Source of the DNA: Pisolithus tinctorius
Taxonomy: Eukaryota > Basidiomycota > Agaricomycetes > Boletales > Pisolithaceae
Assembly: GCA_024663395.1 (NCBI GenBank)
Contig: JANFAH010000005.1
Span: 2,976,001 to 3,040,000 of the forward strand
Direction: 5' to 3'
Length of the DNA: 64,000 bases
Within the stretch, counting starts at the first letter, position 1; every line of letters starts with the position of its first letter. Shown piece by piece: positions 21,885 to 33,213 of the stretch. A program made the position numbers and the translations under genes. Below the pieces are notes generated by a model. That model had not been told where the DNA came from, made no database searches, and worked only from the letters and a program-made list of their open reading frames with translations.

Positions 21885-22099
21885 TGGGGTACCAGTGTCA
21901 GTAGTTTGGGGGGTTAGACCACTACTGTGGGAACAAATCTCCACGAAGAGTAATGCACAGAATGCACCATCTCCAACAGTTTCAGTCCCAAGGGGAATGG
22001 TCTTTAGCCAAGTTTCTTGCAGAAAACCTCATGCAAACTCAGATCAAAAGATTTCTCACTTTACCCTGGGTAATTTTGATCCCAAGAAAACCTCATTTT

Positions 22100-24660
22100 A
22101 CTGATCCATGTTAGTTCCACAATAATCCAAGGCCATCCTTTACTTCTGCAGAAGAGCTGCTTGGATGGATGGATACTCTTCCCTCAGGGCCAAAGTGGCA
22201 GAGTACCACTCTAGAAGTCAAGGGTTTCTGAACAACCAATCCTATACAGTTGATTTGGCATGATGCAGAGGAGGTTGTACAGTCCTTGTTTGGAAATCCT
22301 ATCTTCAGTGCTAACATGATGTTTGATCCTATCCTGGTCATGACTGCTCTTGGGCAGGAGTATAATGAATGGTTTTCAGCATGCAAAGCCCATCACATCC
22401 AGGTATGTTCATCTGGTGGTGCATCTTCACTGTGGAAACTGAAAAGCAGTTTTCCATAGGATTCCCTGCCAGATGGTGCAACAATTGTACCTATTCTTGC
22501 TGCATTGGATAAGACCCCTGTGACAAGGATGACAGGTGGACTAGGAATGCACCCCCTCTTCATCAGCATTGGTAATATTCCAGGGCACATCTGCATGGCA
22601 GCCACCTCACATGCATGGTAATGTGTTGTGTTCATGCCAATACCAATGTTTGACATCCCCAAGGCAAACCAAATGATCCTGCAGATGTGCATTTGGCACA
22701 AATGTGTCAATATCATTACTGCAGGCCTGAAACACTTTGTGGACACTGGATCCATGATGCTGGACCCTCATGGACACCTGCAGCATTGTTTCACACCATT
22801 AGTGGCATGGACTGCTGACCTCCCTGAACAACTAATGATCACATGCATCTCCAAGAGTGCATCTCCTGTTATGGAAGCAACCCACAAGCAATTTGGTGAT
22901 TTTCATTGCCAATCATCTTGTACCAGTGATCTCACTCTCCAGTGCATTGAACAAGTCACTCAGAATGTTCACCCATGGGATAATCTGAACAGTTTTCAAA
23001 GACAGGCAAAGATGCTACAATTAAATGGTGTCTGCCTCCCATTTTGGAGAAACTGGCCATTTTCAAACCCTTCCACTTTCCTTCTTCCTGAAATCCTCCA
23101 TACATGCCACAAGTTTTTTTTTGATCATGTCCTTCCATGGTGCAAAGTCTTACTTGGTGATGAACTTGATGTGCAATTCAAGTGTCACCACAAACATATT
23201 GCAGTAAGGCACTTTGCAAGTGGTGTTTCACATGTCAAGCAAATGATGGGCAGAGAACACTGTGACATCCAGTGCACCATCATTCCTATGATAGCTGGTT
23301 GTGTACCTCCACAGTTCCTGCATGTTATATGCACTCTTATCAGCTTCATATAGCAAGCACAGAGTCCCATGCATACAGACAGTTCTGTGGAGGCAATGGA
23401 ATTGTCATTGCATGAATTCCACACCCACAAGGATGCCATTATTGAAGCGAGAGCTAGAATGACAGAATCAGGTGGTGTGAAAGATGACTTCCTCATCCTG
23501 AAGTTGGAGCTTTTTCACAGTTTTGCAGAGGTAATTCATAACAACAGTGGGCTCATACAATATACTGCAGAGTCAGTGAGCACCTTCTTATCACTCACTG
23601 CAAGCACCCATTCCAATGTACTAATGAAGGCAAAGACTTTGTGGACCAAGTTGTTCAATTGCTTGATCACAAAGAGTCTATGCAGCAGTTTGACATGTAC
23701 TTGTTGATACACTCAAGTGATATACCCCTCATCAATGCTGTTTCCATGGAAGAGGAAGAAATCACCACAGCAAATCCAATGCTTGCATGGGTAGAATGTG
23801 TCCTGCCTGAACAGCAGTGGCAACTCCAAGGTCCCCACCCAATCTGCAATTACTTTGCTAATGGCATCCTTGCCAATCATGCTCAAATTGCCCTCCACAT
23901 CATGTCATGTCCAGATGAGACTAACTTGTCACTGAATGACATCATGGAACAATATAGCCTCCCTGACTTTCAAGATTGTTATCTAGAATTTCTTCAATTG
24001 CATTCCATTGATGTCCACTTTGACTCACACACCTTCAACCATGTTGCTGTGTGGCATAAATTCCATGTTCAACTGTATTCCACATTTTGCACTTCTACAA
24101 TTCTCCCAAGTCAAGTTGTTCAAGCATTGTGTACCTCCCCAGATTTCCCACATGGGTGTTGTGACATTGTTTTGATCAGCCCCACAAATGGTGCACTGCT
24201 TCCACATACATACTGACCTATATTGACATATTCCCTGCACACAGATGCCAGTTATGTGGCACAAGTTTGCACCATTTTCCAGCCTCATGCATGTCCATGC
24301 TCCAAGGTGGAAGCCCCTCTGCATCTCAACAATCCCCTCATTTATCTGCAGCCTTTCTGTGTTATTGCCACCCCAGAGCAGCAACCAGAGATGCAGATGT
24401 GGACACTGGAAAGGTGCTTTTCCAACATGGAAGGCAAACAGAAATGAGAGGGCCATGTCATTCCCATTACTTGGATTTCACATGCATTAGAGCTTGTCCC
24501 TGTATTTGGCAGTGAAAAAGTGCCATCCACCATATCATCTGCTACATCACAAGAGCTTTATAACTGTCTTTTTCTCAACCACTTTGCAGATAAGGAGGTT
24601 TTCAATACATTCCATGGAGTGGGGGTTCAGTTTGTTAGAGGTTCTGATGAGGAAGCATAG
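22100..24660 (+). pseudogene. Plavaka-type DNA transposase relic
   Basis: Several successive frames on the plus strand match the order of a Plavaka-family transposase. They are: SLFGNPIFSANMMFDP; VPILAALDKTPVTRMTGG with FISIGNIPGHI; LDPHGHLQHCFTPLVAW, then DLPEQLMITC; the C-terminal block WHKFHVQLYSTF; and finally ATPEQQPEMQMWTLERCF and LFLNHFADKEVFNTF. Stop codons (for example near 22620 and 23352) and shifts interrupt it throughout. No terminal inverted repeats were located. Family from recognised motifs, not a search. The region has almost no CG, consistent with long exposure to C-to-T decay. Confidence 0.82.
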
Positions 24661-25118
24661 GTAGACTACTATGACAAGTATTAGAGTACTACAAATTATG
24701 ATTGGATTGAAGTCAGATAAAATTGTCACACTCATTATCATTGTTATCATGTCAGCTACTGATGATCTCCATCCTCTAAAGATCTGAACATGGACATTTG
24801 ACCAATTGGATGCATTTCTCACATGGAATGTAAGTATCATAAGTGATTAGGCACTGCTTATTCTGGCGACCCACTTGTTTGAACTGTAGATGTATGTACA
24901 CACAACAGAACTGCAGGTAGCAAGATAACTGCCAATGCTCATTTAGACTGCCTCCACAGGCAAAATATTCAATGATGTAAACAGTCACAATGAAACACAG
25001 ATCTGTTGCCTAGCCATAGCTTATGTATCTCCACACCAACAATCTTCTGTGTCAATGAGTTGAATGTTCCCTGTCATGAAAGCAGTACTAAGCTTGGTGA
25101 CAATGCAAGAAGGCAGAT
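24661..25118. other. Flank of the broken F-box unit
   Basis: From about 24830 the sequence is a diverged copy of the 3' flank of the intact F-box genes (compare 48710-48937 and 51510-51731). It therefore belongs to the tandem host unit. No gene of its own is seen. Confidence 0.6.
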
Positions 25119-25682
25119 CTAATACTTCCTATATTGGGTGAGCCTCACAGAAAACCAAATAGAACAAGTATGTACCACCCAAGGCTGATTACCACTTCCA
25201 CAGAACCTCATGTTAACTTTATAAGAACTATGCAACCATTCCAGATAACAGAGTTCAGGCAGCCTCTGGAACAGTAACAGACTTGTACACCCAAAAGATA
25301 TAACTTTGACCTGCAACTTTGATTGAGCAGCATTTACCTGCTGCTGGAGCCAGGTAACTAGATCATCAAGAAAGTTCAAGTCAGAATCATCAAGTCCTTT
25401 TAAGGTTAGGCTTTTCAAACTCTTCCAATGAAGAACATTGCTGCCAGGAGACCTTGCAGGGGGAGGAAAGGATTGAATGAAACTGGTTGGAGTGATTTCC
25501 AGATGGTGGACATTTGGGAACACCAAACAAACTGCCTCAGATAAATGATGTGCAGTGAAGCCAGAAAGACAGAGGTAATTGACCTTATTGAACTTGGAGT
25601 TGAGGTCTTCAAAAATTACACTCAGCAGATCACCAGGGAAAATTGGAGAATAATCAAAATGTCTGAGTCACAGAGCAACAAG
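25119..25682 (-). pseudogene. Broken F-box gene, C-terminal half
   Basis: Minus-strand remains of the C-terminal leucine-rich part of an F-box protein (MVFPNVHHLEITPTSF... FLDDLVTWLQQQVNAAQSKLQVKVISFGC...LCYLEWL). It aligns with the last third of 48938-50419. It stops exactly at the Gyp-4 5' LTR and continues at 45272. Frame breaks are present. CG dinucleotides of the intact paralogues are TG or CA here. Confidence 0.88.
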
Positions 25683-26362
25683 TGTTATGCTGCGCTCACA
25701 TTGGTTCCCTTTTGCAGACGCTTACATCATCGCCACATACGTTCGCGCGCCGTCCCACCTCAGGGGACATTCCCTTTTCCCTTCGCAAGCCTTGCCTTGC
25801 GTTCCATACGTTTCTTCTTCTTCTCTTTCCTTTTATGGTTGACCCCTGTCAACCCCGCGTTGTACTATATCCAGACACATTACATCCGCTTCCCCTTCCT
25901 TCCATGATCCGCTGGTGGCCCTGATCCACACGGTCACGTGACGTGTTCACCCTGGGTGAATGCTCCACTTATTTGTCGTATATGCGGTTAGTCCCTCGTT
26001 TGCCCTTGCGTTTAATCCCTCTCGCATAGCCGTCTACCCTTGCGCCCACATCACAGTGACTCTGTCCTGCCTTATTCAGACATGGGTGAACGACTATATG
26101 AGTATTCAAATGTTTGGTCCGCAGTACTGTACATACGTATATAAACCCGCATGTATCGTACTGGTCCCTCATTCAAAATCTACTTTGCAACCACCCTTAG
26201 CTCTGCGCGCTGTACCAACAAGGACTCGCCAGTACGACTTTGGTTGGCCAAGACTAGTGTTCCGCCACTAGTGAAGTTAAATTACGTGCCACTCTCGTGC
26301 AGTCACGTGCTTGTGCTTCATCGCACTCGATTCGTGGCGTGATATGAGTCGTCGGCATAACA
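25683..26362 (+). repeat. Gyp-4 5' LTR
   Basis: 680 bp, TGTTATGC to CATAACA. A TATA box (GTATATAAAC) lies near 26138. Confidence 0.95.
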
Positions 26363-26454
26363 GAAGATTTCGAATCACCCGGACACATCAAAGCCCGGAT
26401 TACCTTTCAGATACCTGTGGACTGGAATCCTTGCTAGGCAAAATAGCCTGCAAA
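26363..26454 (+). other. Gyp-4 untranslated leader
   Basis: Follows the LTR with GAAGATTTCGAATCACCC, also conserved in Gyp-1. It should contain the priming site, but no tRNA CCA complement is evident. Confidence 0.5.
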
Positions 26455-28021
26455 ATGTCCACCTCCCGCCACTCTATCAGGAACCACTGGTTTAAAATCA
26501 GTGAGCTAGCCCCTAACCTTCGGCACTAACTTCCCCTTCGTCAACGTGTCTTCGCACCGCCAAGAAGAAGGAAGTTGGAGGCCTCCATCAGCAGCCTCCT
26601 CGTTCAAACCTCCCATACCCACTCGTAAAGGAAAAGAGGTTCTCCAAGCGAGACCACTTATTCGTCATCCTTCGATCGACACACCTAAACCCCGTATAGG
26701 TCTTGAAGACCCGCCTGTAAGGCCCCAACTAGGGCAAGCGGCAGAATTGACCTCACCAGTTAACTTTACTTCATATCGAAACCCGGAGCCTCTAGGCTCA
26801 GACTTTATCGAAACTACAGGGACAGCCGGACCAGCGGACCCCTTACCATCCGACGCTTCTACCGATATCTACATACCAGCTTCCACCGACCCGATGGCAG
26901 AAGAACTCGCCCACCAAACCGAGGGACTTTCCCTCCAAGACCCCTTCGCCGGTCAAAGTAAGGTAACCCCTGAAATGGCTGCGCACTTCTACAAGTCCCT
27001 GTTTCACCGAGATGTGGAAAAGCCTAAAGGCCCTCCCCGAGGATCCAAGGAGAAAGGAAAGGATCGCGACTCTAGGGGGAGTGGACTGAAAGAAATCGGC
27101 TTAAACAAACCCTTCTCGTATAACGGGGCGCACCAGGACTTCTCCACCTGGTTAAGCAGCATCAAACTCTACCTGGCCACCAATGAACATATCTACTACG
27201 AAGACCAGTCCAAGATCGCCTTTGCCCTTTCTTATATGGGCAGTGGTTCGGCCCGTGCCTTCGCGGAGGCCTATGTCAACGAAAATACCACGGTACTCAG
27301 CGACCTCAAGATCTTCGACGGATGGGATGAGTTTGTCGCGAAACTAAAAGAAACCTTCCAAGTAGGAGATGCCAAAGCCACAGCGCTAATCTATCTGTCG
27401 GCTATCCATCAAGGGGACTGCTCCCTCGATGAGTACATCGCCGACTTCCGCAACTGCCTCAACAAGGCCCAGATCTCTACCAAGGACACCACCGCCGCTG
27501 TGTTCTTCGGTAAAGGCCTTAATGAAGAAGTCAACAAGTGGATCCTTATGTCAGGCCCCAAGCCTGACACGGTAGAAGATTGGATCCGCCAAGCTACTTC
27601 GGCGCACGCGGCTATGGCTACCTTGAAGGTCTTCTCCGGAAAGGCAACTTTCCAAGACCGTTCCTATTTATGGAAGCAGGAACAAACTTCTCACGGATCA
27701 AAGTCATCTTCTCCGAAGACTCCGTACCAAGACCCTTACGCCATGGATGTTGATCGGAAGTCCAAGGTCCGATCACAGAGCGAAGCTCCTACCTGTTATG
27801 GATGCAGTAAGACAGGGCACATGAAATCTAAATGCCCCTCGTCCGCAACAAACAGTAAGTCTTCCTCGGCCCAGAAATTCCGTACTCGCATCCTGGCAAT
27901 GCTCGAGGAGTTCGACAAGAATTCCAAAGAGGAGGAAGATTCAGAACCGACCAACAACTACTGTGGGGAGAATGACGAACCCACAGACGACGGTGGACCA
28001 AAAGGTCAACCGGATTTTTGA
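26455..28021 (+). CDS. gag: Gyp-4 gag, predicted with a 64-nt intron near its start
   Basis: The long gag frame (from about 26546) has no ATG. An ATG at 26455 opens MSTSRHSIRNHWFKI. A GTGAGC donor at 26501, CTAAC branch motif at 26526-26530 and CCAAG acceptor ending 26564 would join it in frame (46 + 1457 nt, 500 aa). The same signals are conserved in Gyp-1. The protein has a Pro/Ser-rich N-terminus, a capsid domain (FSYNGAHQDFSTWLSSIKLYL), a CCHC knuckle CYGCSKTGHMKSKC and an acidic tail. It ends in GAT TTT TGA, overlapping pol in the -1 frame. Gag identity is firm; the intron is a prediction. Confidence 0.85.
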
Positions 28022-28060
28022 AAGGCTCTCCTGGTGTAGCGTCAGGAAGAGGGCCCGTAG
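28008..28060 (+). promoter_or_regulatory. Candidate -1 frameshift region at the Gyp-4 gag-pol overlap
   Basis: Gag ends GAT TTT TGA while pol is open in the -1 frame across the same bases. Shortly downstream CTCTCCTG (from about 28024) can pair with CAGGAAGAG (one bulged base). Gyp-1 keeps the same sequence and an even longer stem (GGCTCTC with GAGAGCC). The slip site TTTT-TGA is not a classical heptamer, so another recoding mechanism is possible. Confidence 0.5.
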
Positions 28061-31000
28061 TATCCCAGAAAGTAGAGGCTAAGATAGAGACCGAGAAAGT
28101 GTATGATTACGAACAAGATATGTCAATCACTTCTATCGCTGGTTTCGCTTACCTCGTCGACCGACAAAACGCTACCATCCGAACCATCCTCGACTCGGGC
28201 GCTGAAACAAACATCATCGATCTGGCAATAGTTGAGAAATACGAAATCCCGACACGGAAAATTGCTCGCCCATGGGAGTCCAGAAGCTACAAGGGCAAGA
28301 CAGGAGATTGGGTCACCCATATCGCTTCCTTCAGAGCCAAGATCTGGGGAAAAACTATGCGCATCCGCGCGTATGTCCTCAAGCTCGGAAATTGGGAATC
28401 CCTCCTTCTCAGAATGCCCTGGCTCAAAGAGCATAACCCCATAATCAGCTGGACCTCCAGAAAGCTGATCAGTTGGGGGGAGCTCGACCATGGCCTCGAC
28501 AAGAAAAACCGTGTCCATGGAACCGACTTCGCCAGGACCATAAAAATCTCTCAAACCTCCATTTCCACACAACTCGAAGCTTCTCACGTACAAGCAGAGG
28601 TTGATTTACCTTCGGAATACCGGGACTTCTCGGTAGTCTTCTCCAAAGAAGAAATCCCTCTTCCGCCACATCATGGTTTCCTCGACCACGAAATACGATT
28701 GAAGCCTGGCTTCCAGCCGAAGAAAGGAGCTATCTATCCCCTCTCTCTCGACGAACTCAAAGGACTCGACGAGTTCATCGATGAAAACCTTAAATGTGGA
28801 AAGATCCGCCCCTCGAAATCTTCGCAGGCAGCCCCTGTCTTTTTCGTCGGAAAGAAGGATGGAAAAAGGAGACTCATCCAAGATTACCGGTACCTAAACT
28901 CTCACACCATCGTTGACTTGTACCCTCTCCCCGATGTCAAGACCCTGCTGGACGAACTTGCCGGCTCGCGATACTTCGCCAAGTTTGACGTCCGCTGGGG
29001 CTTCACCAACATAAGGGTGAAGGAAGGTGACAAATGGAAGGGGGCGTTTATAACCCCTAGGGGACTCTTTGAACCAACGGTAATGTTCTTTGGGCAGTGC
29101 AATTCACTGCCTACCTTCCAAAGATACATGGACCATATGTTTGGAGAACTCAAGAACGAGAGAAAGGCCATCATCTTTATGGATGATGTCACCATACACT
29201 CAAAAACCAAGGAAGGACTTCGTGAAGCAGTCCGCCGCTTTCTGCAAATCGCCTCCAAGGAACACCTCCGCCTGAAATTGAAGAAGTGCACCTTCGAAGC
29301 CAAAGAAATAGAATTCTTGGGGTTCGTGATCCATCAGGGTCAATACGAACTGTCGGAAATTAAAATCAAAGCCATCAAAACGTGGCCCGAGCCGACAACT
29401 CTCAAGGAACTTCAGTCCTTCTTAGGCTTCTGCAACTTCTACCGGCAGTTCATCTCTGGCTTTTCGCAGACCGCCCGACCACTCCACGACCTTTCAAAGA
29501 AAAACACAAAATGGACTTGGGGCCCAGAACAGAGCTCCGCCTTCGAAGCTCTCAAGAAAGCCCTCTCGTCCAAGCCTGTCCTTCGTCTTCCGGACCTCCG
29601 GAAGCCTTTCATGCTCCACACCGACGCCTCGAAACTAGGCACCGGTGCCATCCTGTCACAAGCCAACGACTCGGGAATACTCCACCCCTGTGCGTATATG
29701 TCTCAGTCGCTGACCGGAGCGGAACAGAACTACCAGGTCTATGACCTGGAAATGCTCGCAGTAATGCATGCCCTCAAGCAATGGTGCCCTTACCTCCTGT
29801 CCCCACCGGAACCGACTTGGGTCTACACAGACCATCAAAATATCACGTACTACGCACAACCGCAAAAGCTTACAGCTCGACAAGCTCGCTGGCAAGCTAC
29901 CCTGCAAGAGTACCCGCTACAGTTCGTCCACATCATGGGAATGAAAAATTCTGCCGCCAATACTCTCTCGCGCCGCTCGGATTTCAATGCCGAGCCGGAA
30001 ACCGTCTCTACCCTACTTCCGAAGGCTGTTTGGCTTGAGGGGGGGGTGAGACCCTCCGTTGTTTCCCTTTTCAAGATCGACCGAACCGTTCCGGAGCCCC
30101 CAAAAGCTCCTCCGCCTGTTCGGAAGGTCTCCTTCAAAGACGAGAACCCTACCGAGCGCCCATCTGAGGAGAAGCCAAAGGCTCGGAAAGGTAAAGGACG
30201 TGTGTTCCAGCTTAATGCTGACCTGTACCAGGAGGTGAAAAAGGCCTCCACGTCCCTCTCCGCCCCGGAAACAACTGAAGGGTCTGACGGAGTCAGAAGA
30301 AAAGGAAGAAGGATCTTCGTACCGGAACCGGTACGCCAAGACGTCCTCCGGCAGTACCACGATACCCCCGCTTTCGGACATCCAGGAGTAAAGGCTATGA
30401 CGAAGAAAATGAACAAATACGTCTGGTGGCCTGGCATGTACCAGTCCATCCGGAATTACTGCAGAGGATGCCCTTCATGCCAAGCCAACAAGGTCAATAC
30501 GCATCCGACCACACCCCCCATTACCCCGCACGACGTAGCGAAGAACCCTTTCCCCTTCAAACAGATCTCGATGGATCTGGTTACCGACTTGCCCCTGTCC
30601 GGCGGCAAGTACGACTCTATCCTCACCATCGTGGATCAGGGACTCACTAAAGGCGCATTCTTCCTACCAACTACTAAAACCGTAGACAGCGTCGGCATAG
30701 CCGATCTATACCATGCATACGTCTACCCTCACTGGGGTGTTCCGGAAGCAGTCATATCGGACTGCGGTCCTCAATTCGTCTCTGCCTTCACTCGTGACCT
30801 TTACCAGTCCCTCGGAATCGAATTGAAGGCCTCCACCGTGTACCATCCGCAGACCAATGGCGAGGCCGAACGTGTAAACCAAGAGGTTGGGACCTACCTC
30901 CGCATGTACGCGGATACGGACCCCCATAACTGGCACACAAAACTCCCTGACGCACAAATGGCGCATAACTCGCACGTGCATTCGTCTCACAACCAATCGC

Positions 31001-31254
31001 CTTACTCACTCATGTATGGTTTCGACCCCGCCCCTTACCCTACGGGACAACCCCCGCAGGAGTCACTCGCGGGTGACTGACTTGAGCAGCTGGCTGCTAA
31101 TCGAGATGCCGCGATAATCGCTCACAAAGAAGCACAGGAGTTAATGAAATCGAGATCAAAAGGGACTTATACGGAGTTCTCCGTAGGAGATAAGGTTTGG
31201 CTTGACGCTTCCGACCTAAAAAGGGATGTCCCGTCGAAGAAGCTTGCGCCCCGG
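28018..31254 (+). pseudogene. Gyp-4 pol, first part (protease, RT, RNase H, integrase), one nonsense codon
   Basis: Protease (TILDSGAETNIID), RT (LIQDYRYLNSHT; catalytic FMDDVTIHS, F in place of Y), RNase H (LHTDASKLGTGAILSQ), integrase zinc finger (HDTPAFGHPGVKAM...CPSCQ), then DDE core (MDLVTDLP, ISDCGPQF, and the glutamate in NGEAERVNQE). TGA at 31078-31080 (AGD-stop-LEQL) replaces what is probably arginine. The same frame continues to KKLAPR at the Gyp-5 junction. Apart from this one stop and the insertion the reading frame is preserved. Confidence 0.92.
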
Positions 31255-33086
31255 TGTGAGTCAAAGTGTGGAAAGGCAGTATAAACCAACCAAACCAACA
31301 CAAAAGACAAATATGTGCGAGTGGTGGTTTACCTCCGCGGAACCTGGAGGGCAGAGAAACCTAAAGTGGGGAAGACTTCAAGTGGAGGTGCTCCTGGCGC
31401 AAGTCGTTGACGAGTTACGCAGGAGAAGACGAATGGACAATGATTGGGAAGGGGATGCTGAACAGAGTGAAGGTGTTCAGCCGAAAGTACTTGGGGGTAA
31501 TGGACTTTTGATAGAATATGCTCCTGGCGCAAGTCGATGACGAGTTACGCAGGAGTGAATGGATGACTAAGCAGGTGTGCTGACAGAGCACAGATGATAC
31601 TTCAGATGAAGGTAGATAGACCCTTGATGGAGCCTCAACTACCAATGATATGAATGAAGACAGATAGACTCTTCCGAATGAGCCTCAACTGTCGACGACA
31701 AGATATGCTGAGCTGAGCTGACTTCTTGATTGATTGTGGGTAGCTAAGTACATGGGGGTTTATATACTGAGGGGGGAGCACAGCTTGTGACAAACAAGGC
31801 ACAAACACTTGGTAAGTAATGAGTAAGGACTGAGTAATCATGATGAGTAAGCGAGAAATGAAGAGTAAGCAAGCAAAGAGGATTGGTAAGTATTGGCAAT
31901 AAACGAGTCAAGGATAGTCAAAATATCACAGAATGAGTCAAACAGAGTCAGAAACTGAGTAAGCGCACTGATATCACATTAGGGGGTGGCGATGCAAGTT
32001 AGATCTCGGCGGAGACATCTCTAGATCCAAAGACGGCATGACAGATGGACGGTGTTTCCAGATAGGGAAGTATTAATTCCAGAATTGAAGGGCATGAGTC
32101 AGGTGTCAAAGGGGGCTAGGGCATTGGGGGTCTGTGGGGCAATGAGAGCATACACGATCGCGTCTCCCACCCTTCCATCCTCTCAGCGAAGTTAACAAAA
32201 ACTTCATGAATGGGGCTCTGATGGAGGAGGAGGAGAAGGGGGAACGTCTTCTGCTGGATCTTGCAGTAAGAAGGCAAGATGCATGTCATACTCGTCATGA
32301 ATGCGATCAGGGAGGCTGGAGGACAGTAGATTATACTGCAGCTGTCGCAATGCGGGAAGAATGATGGACGAGACTGGAATAAAGACGGTGCAGGGAGCAG
32401 GGAGGAACGATCCATATGCTTCATCAAGAGGGGAGACTGAAACGACCACATAAGACCTTTCTAACCGAGTGACAGACCTGAGGCGACCAAAGAACGTCCT
32501 TCTGGAAGTCATACTGACAAGGAGAACACGCTGACCAAGCTGCATGGGACGGGACGGGGCTGACAATGACGGGATGAACCAGGGGGCTTCAGGACGGAAG
32601 CTGGTGGGAATGCCTGGCAGATATACATAGCCACTGTCTCTGGCAAATGAGACAAGCGAGATGACTGACAAAGAGGTGGCCATGATTGATGGACTTAGCG
32701 AAATGAGCGTCTGATGGATGGAGTGCTGTAGAAACGTGCAGGGTGCGAGGATCCTCTCCAAATCTGGAAGGAAGAATCGTGGGGCTGAGCACTTTAAGCG
32801 AGTATGTGAACCGAGTTGATATCTTTGGAAATGGTGGAGATATGACGAAAACCGGAATGCCGTACACGGGCGCTAAAAACCTTTAACGTGCGCTTAACTC
32901 GCTTCCTCTTTTCTCTTTAGCACTGACGACTCGATCTTGTGCGAAGGATGACTGTTCACGTCCAACAGTCTTTCTATGCATGAGGCCTTTAGTCTTCATC
33001 TGCATGCATGGGCATTGTGCGCAACTCGTCAACGAGTTAGGCAGAGTCAGCTGTAACCATGTCCACAACACCTTTGGTGTGTGACA
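31255..33086 (-). repeat. Gyp-5 3' LTR
   Basis: 1832 bp, long for a Gypsy element. Minus-strand TATA-like TATATAAA is near 31759-31766, so most of the LTR is U3. It contains three dyad copies (31397-31420, 31527-31550, 33019-33042) and the ORF 32204-32761. Confidence 0.96.
32204..32761 (-). CDS. ORF within U3 of the Gyp-5 3' LTR
   Basis: Open frame of up to 185 aa; a likelier start is the internal MATSLSVISLVSF, giving about 159 aa. I do not recognise it. It has a hydrophobic beginning, a basic middle (MTSRRTFFGRLRSVTRLERS), and a Pro/Ser-rich acidic end (DPAEDVPPSPPPPSEPHS). It lies upstream of the LTR's TATA box, so only the 3' copy would be part of the full-length element RNA, downstream of pol. 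Open in both LTRs, but because the LTRs are almost identical this is not independent evidence of selection. Confidence 0.4.
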   Translation of the reverse strand: MERILAPCTFLQHSIHQTLISLSPSIMATSLSVISLVSFARDSGYVYLPGIPTSFRPEAPWFIPSLSAPSRPMQLGQRVLLVSMTSRRTFFGRLRSVTRLERSYVVVSVSPLDEAYGSFLPAPCTVFIPVSSIILPALRQLQYNLLSSSLPDRIHDEYDMHLAFLLQDPAEDVPPSPPPPSEPHS

Positions 33087-33213
33087 TCCACCGGCAAGAA
33101 GAAATGCAATCGTCCCCGATTGCGACCAATGCAGGGAACCCAGGGAAAACAAAAAGAAAAATGAAGGAAGGAATGACAGGCAATCAGTATCGTAAGAAAT
33201 GAAAAAAGGGAAA
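33087..33213 (-). other. Gyp-5 pol-to-LTR spacer
   Basis: 127 bp between the pol stop and the 3' LTR. Unlike Gyp-2 and Gyp-3 there is no room for an antisense gene. Confidence 0.6.

Noticed and set aside
24025..24456. Minus-strand ORF over the Plavaka relic
   Set aside because: It is antisense to recognisable transposase motifs on the plus strand.
25960..26271. Open frames inside the Gyp-4 and Gyp-1 LTRs
   Set aside because: Conserved between LTR copies only because the LTRs are copies; no coding character.
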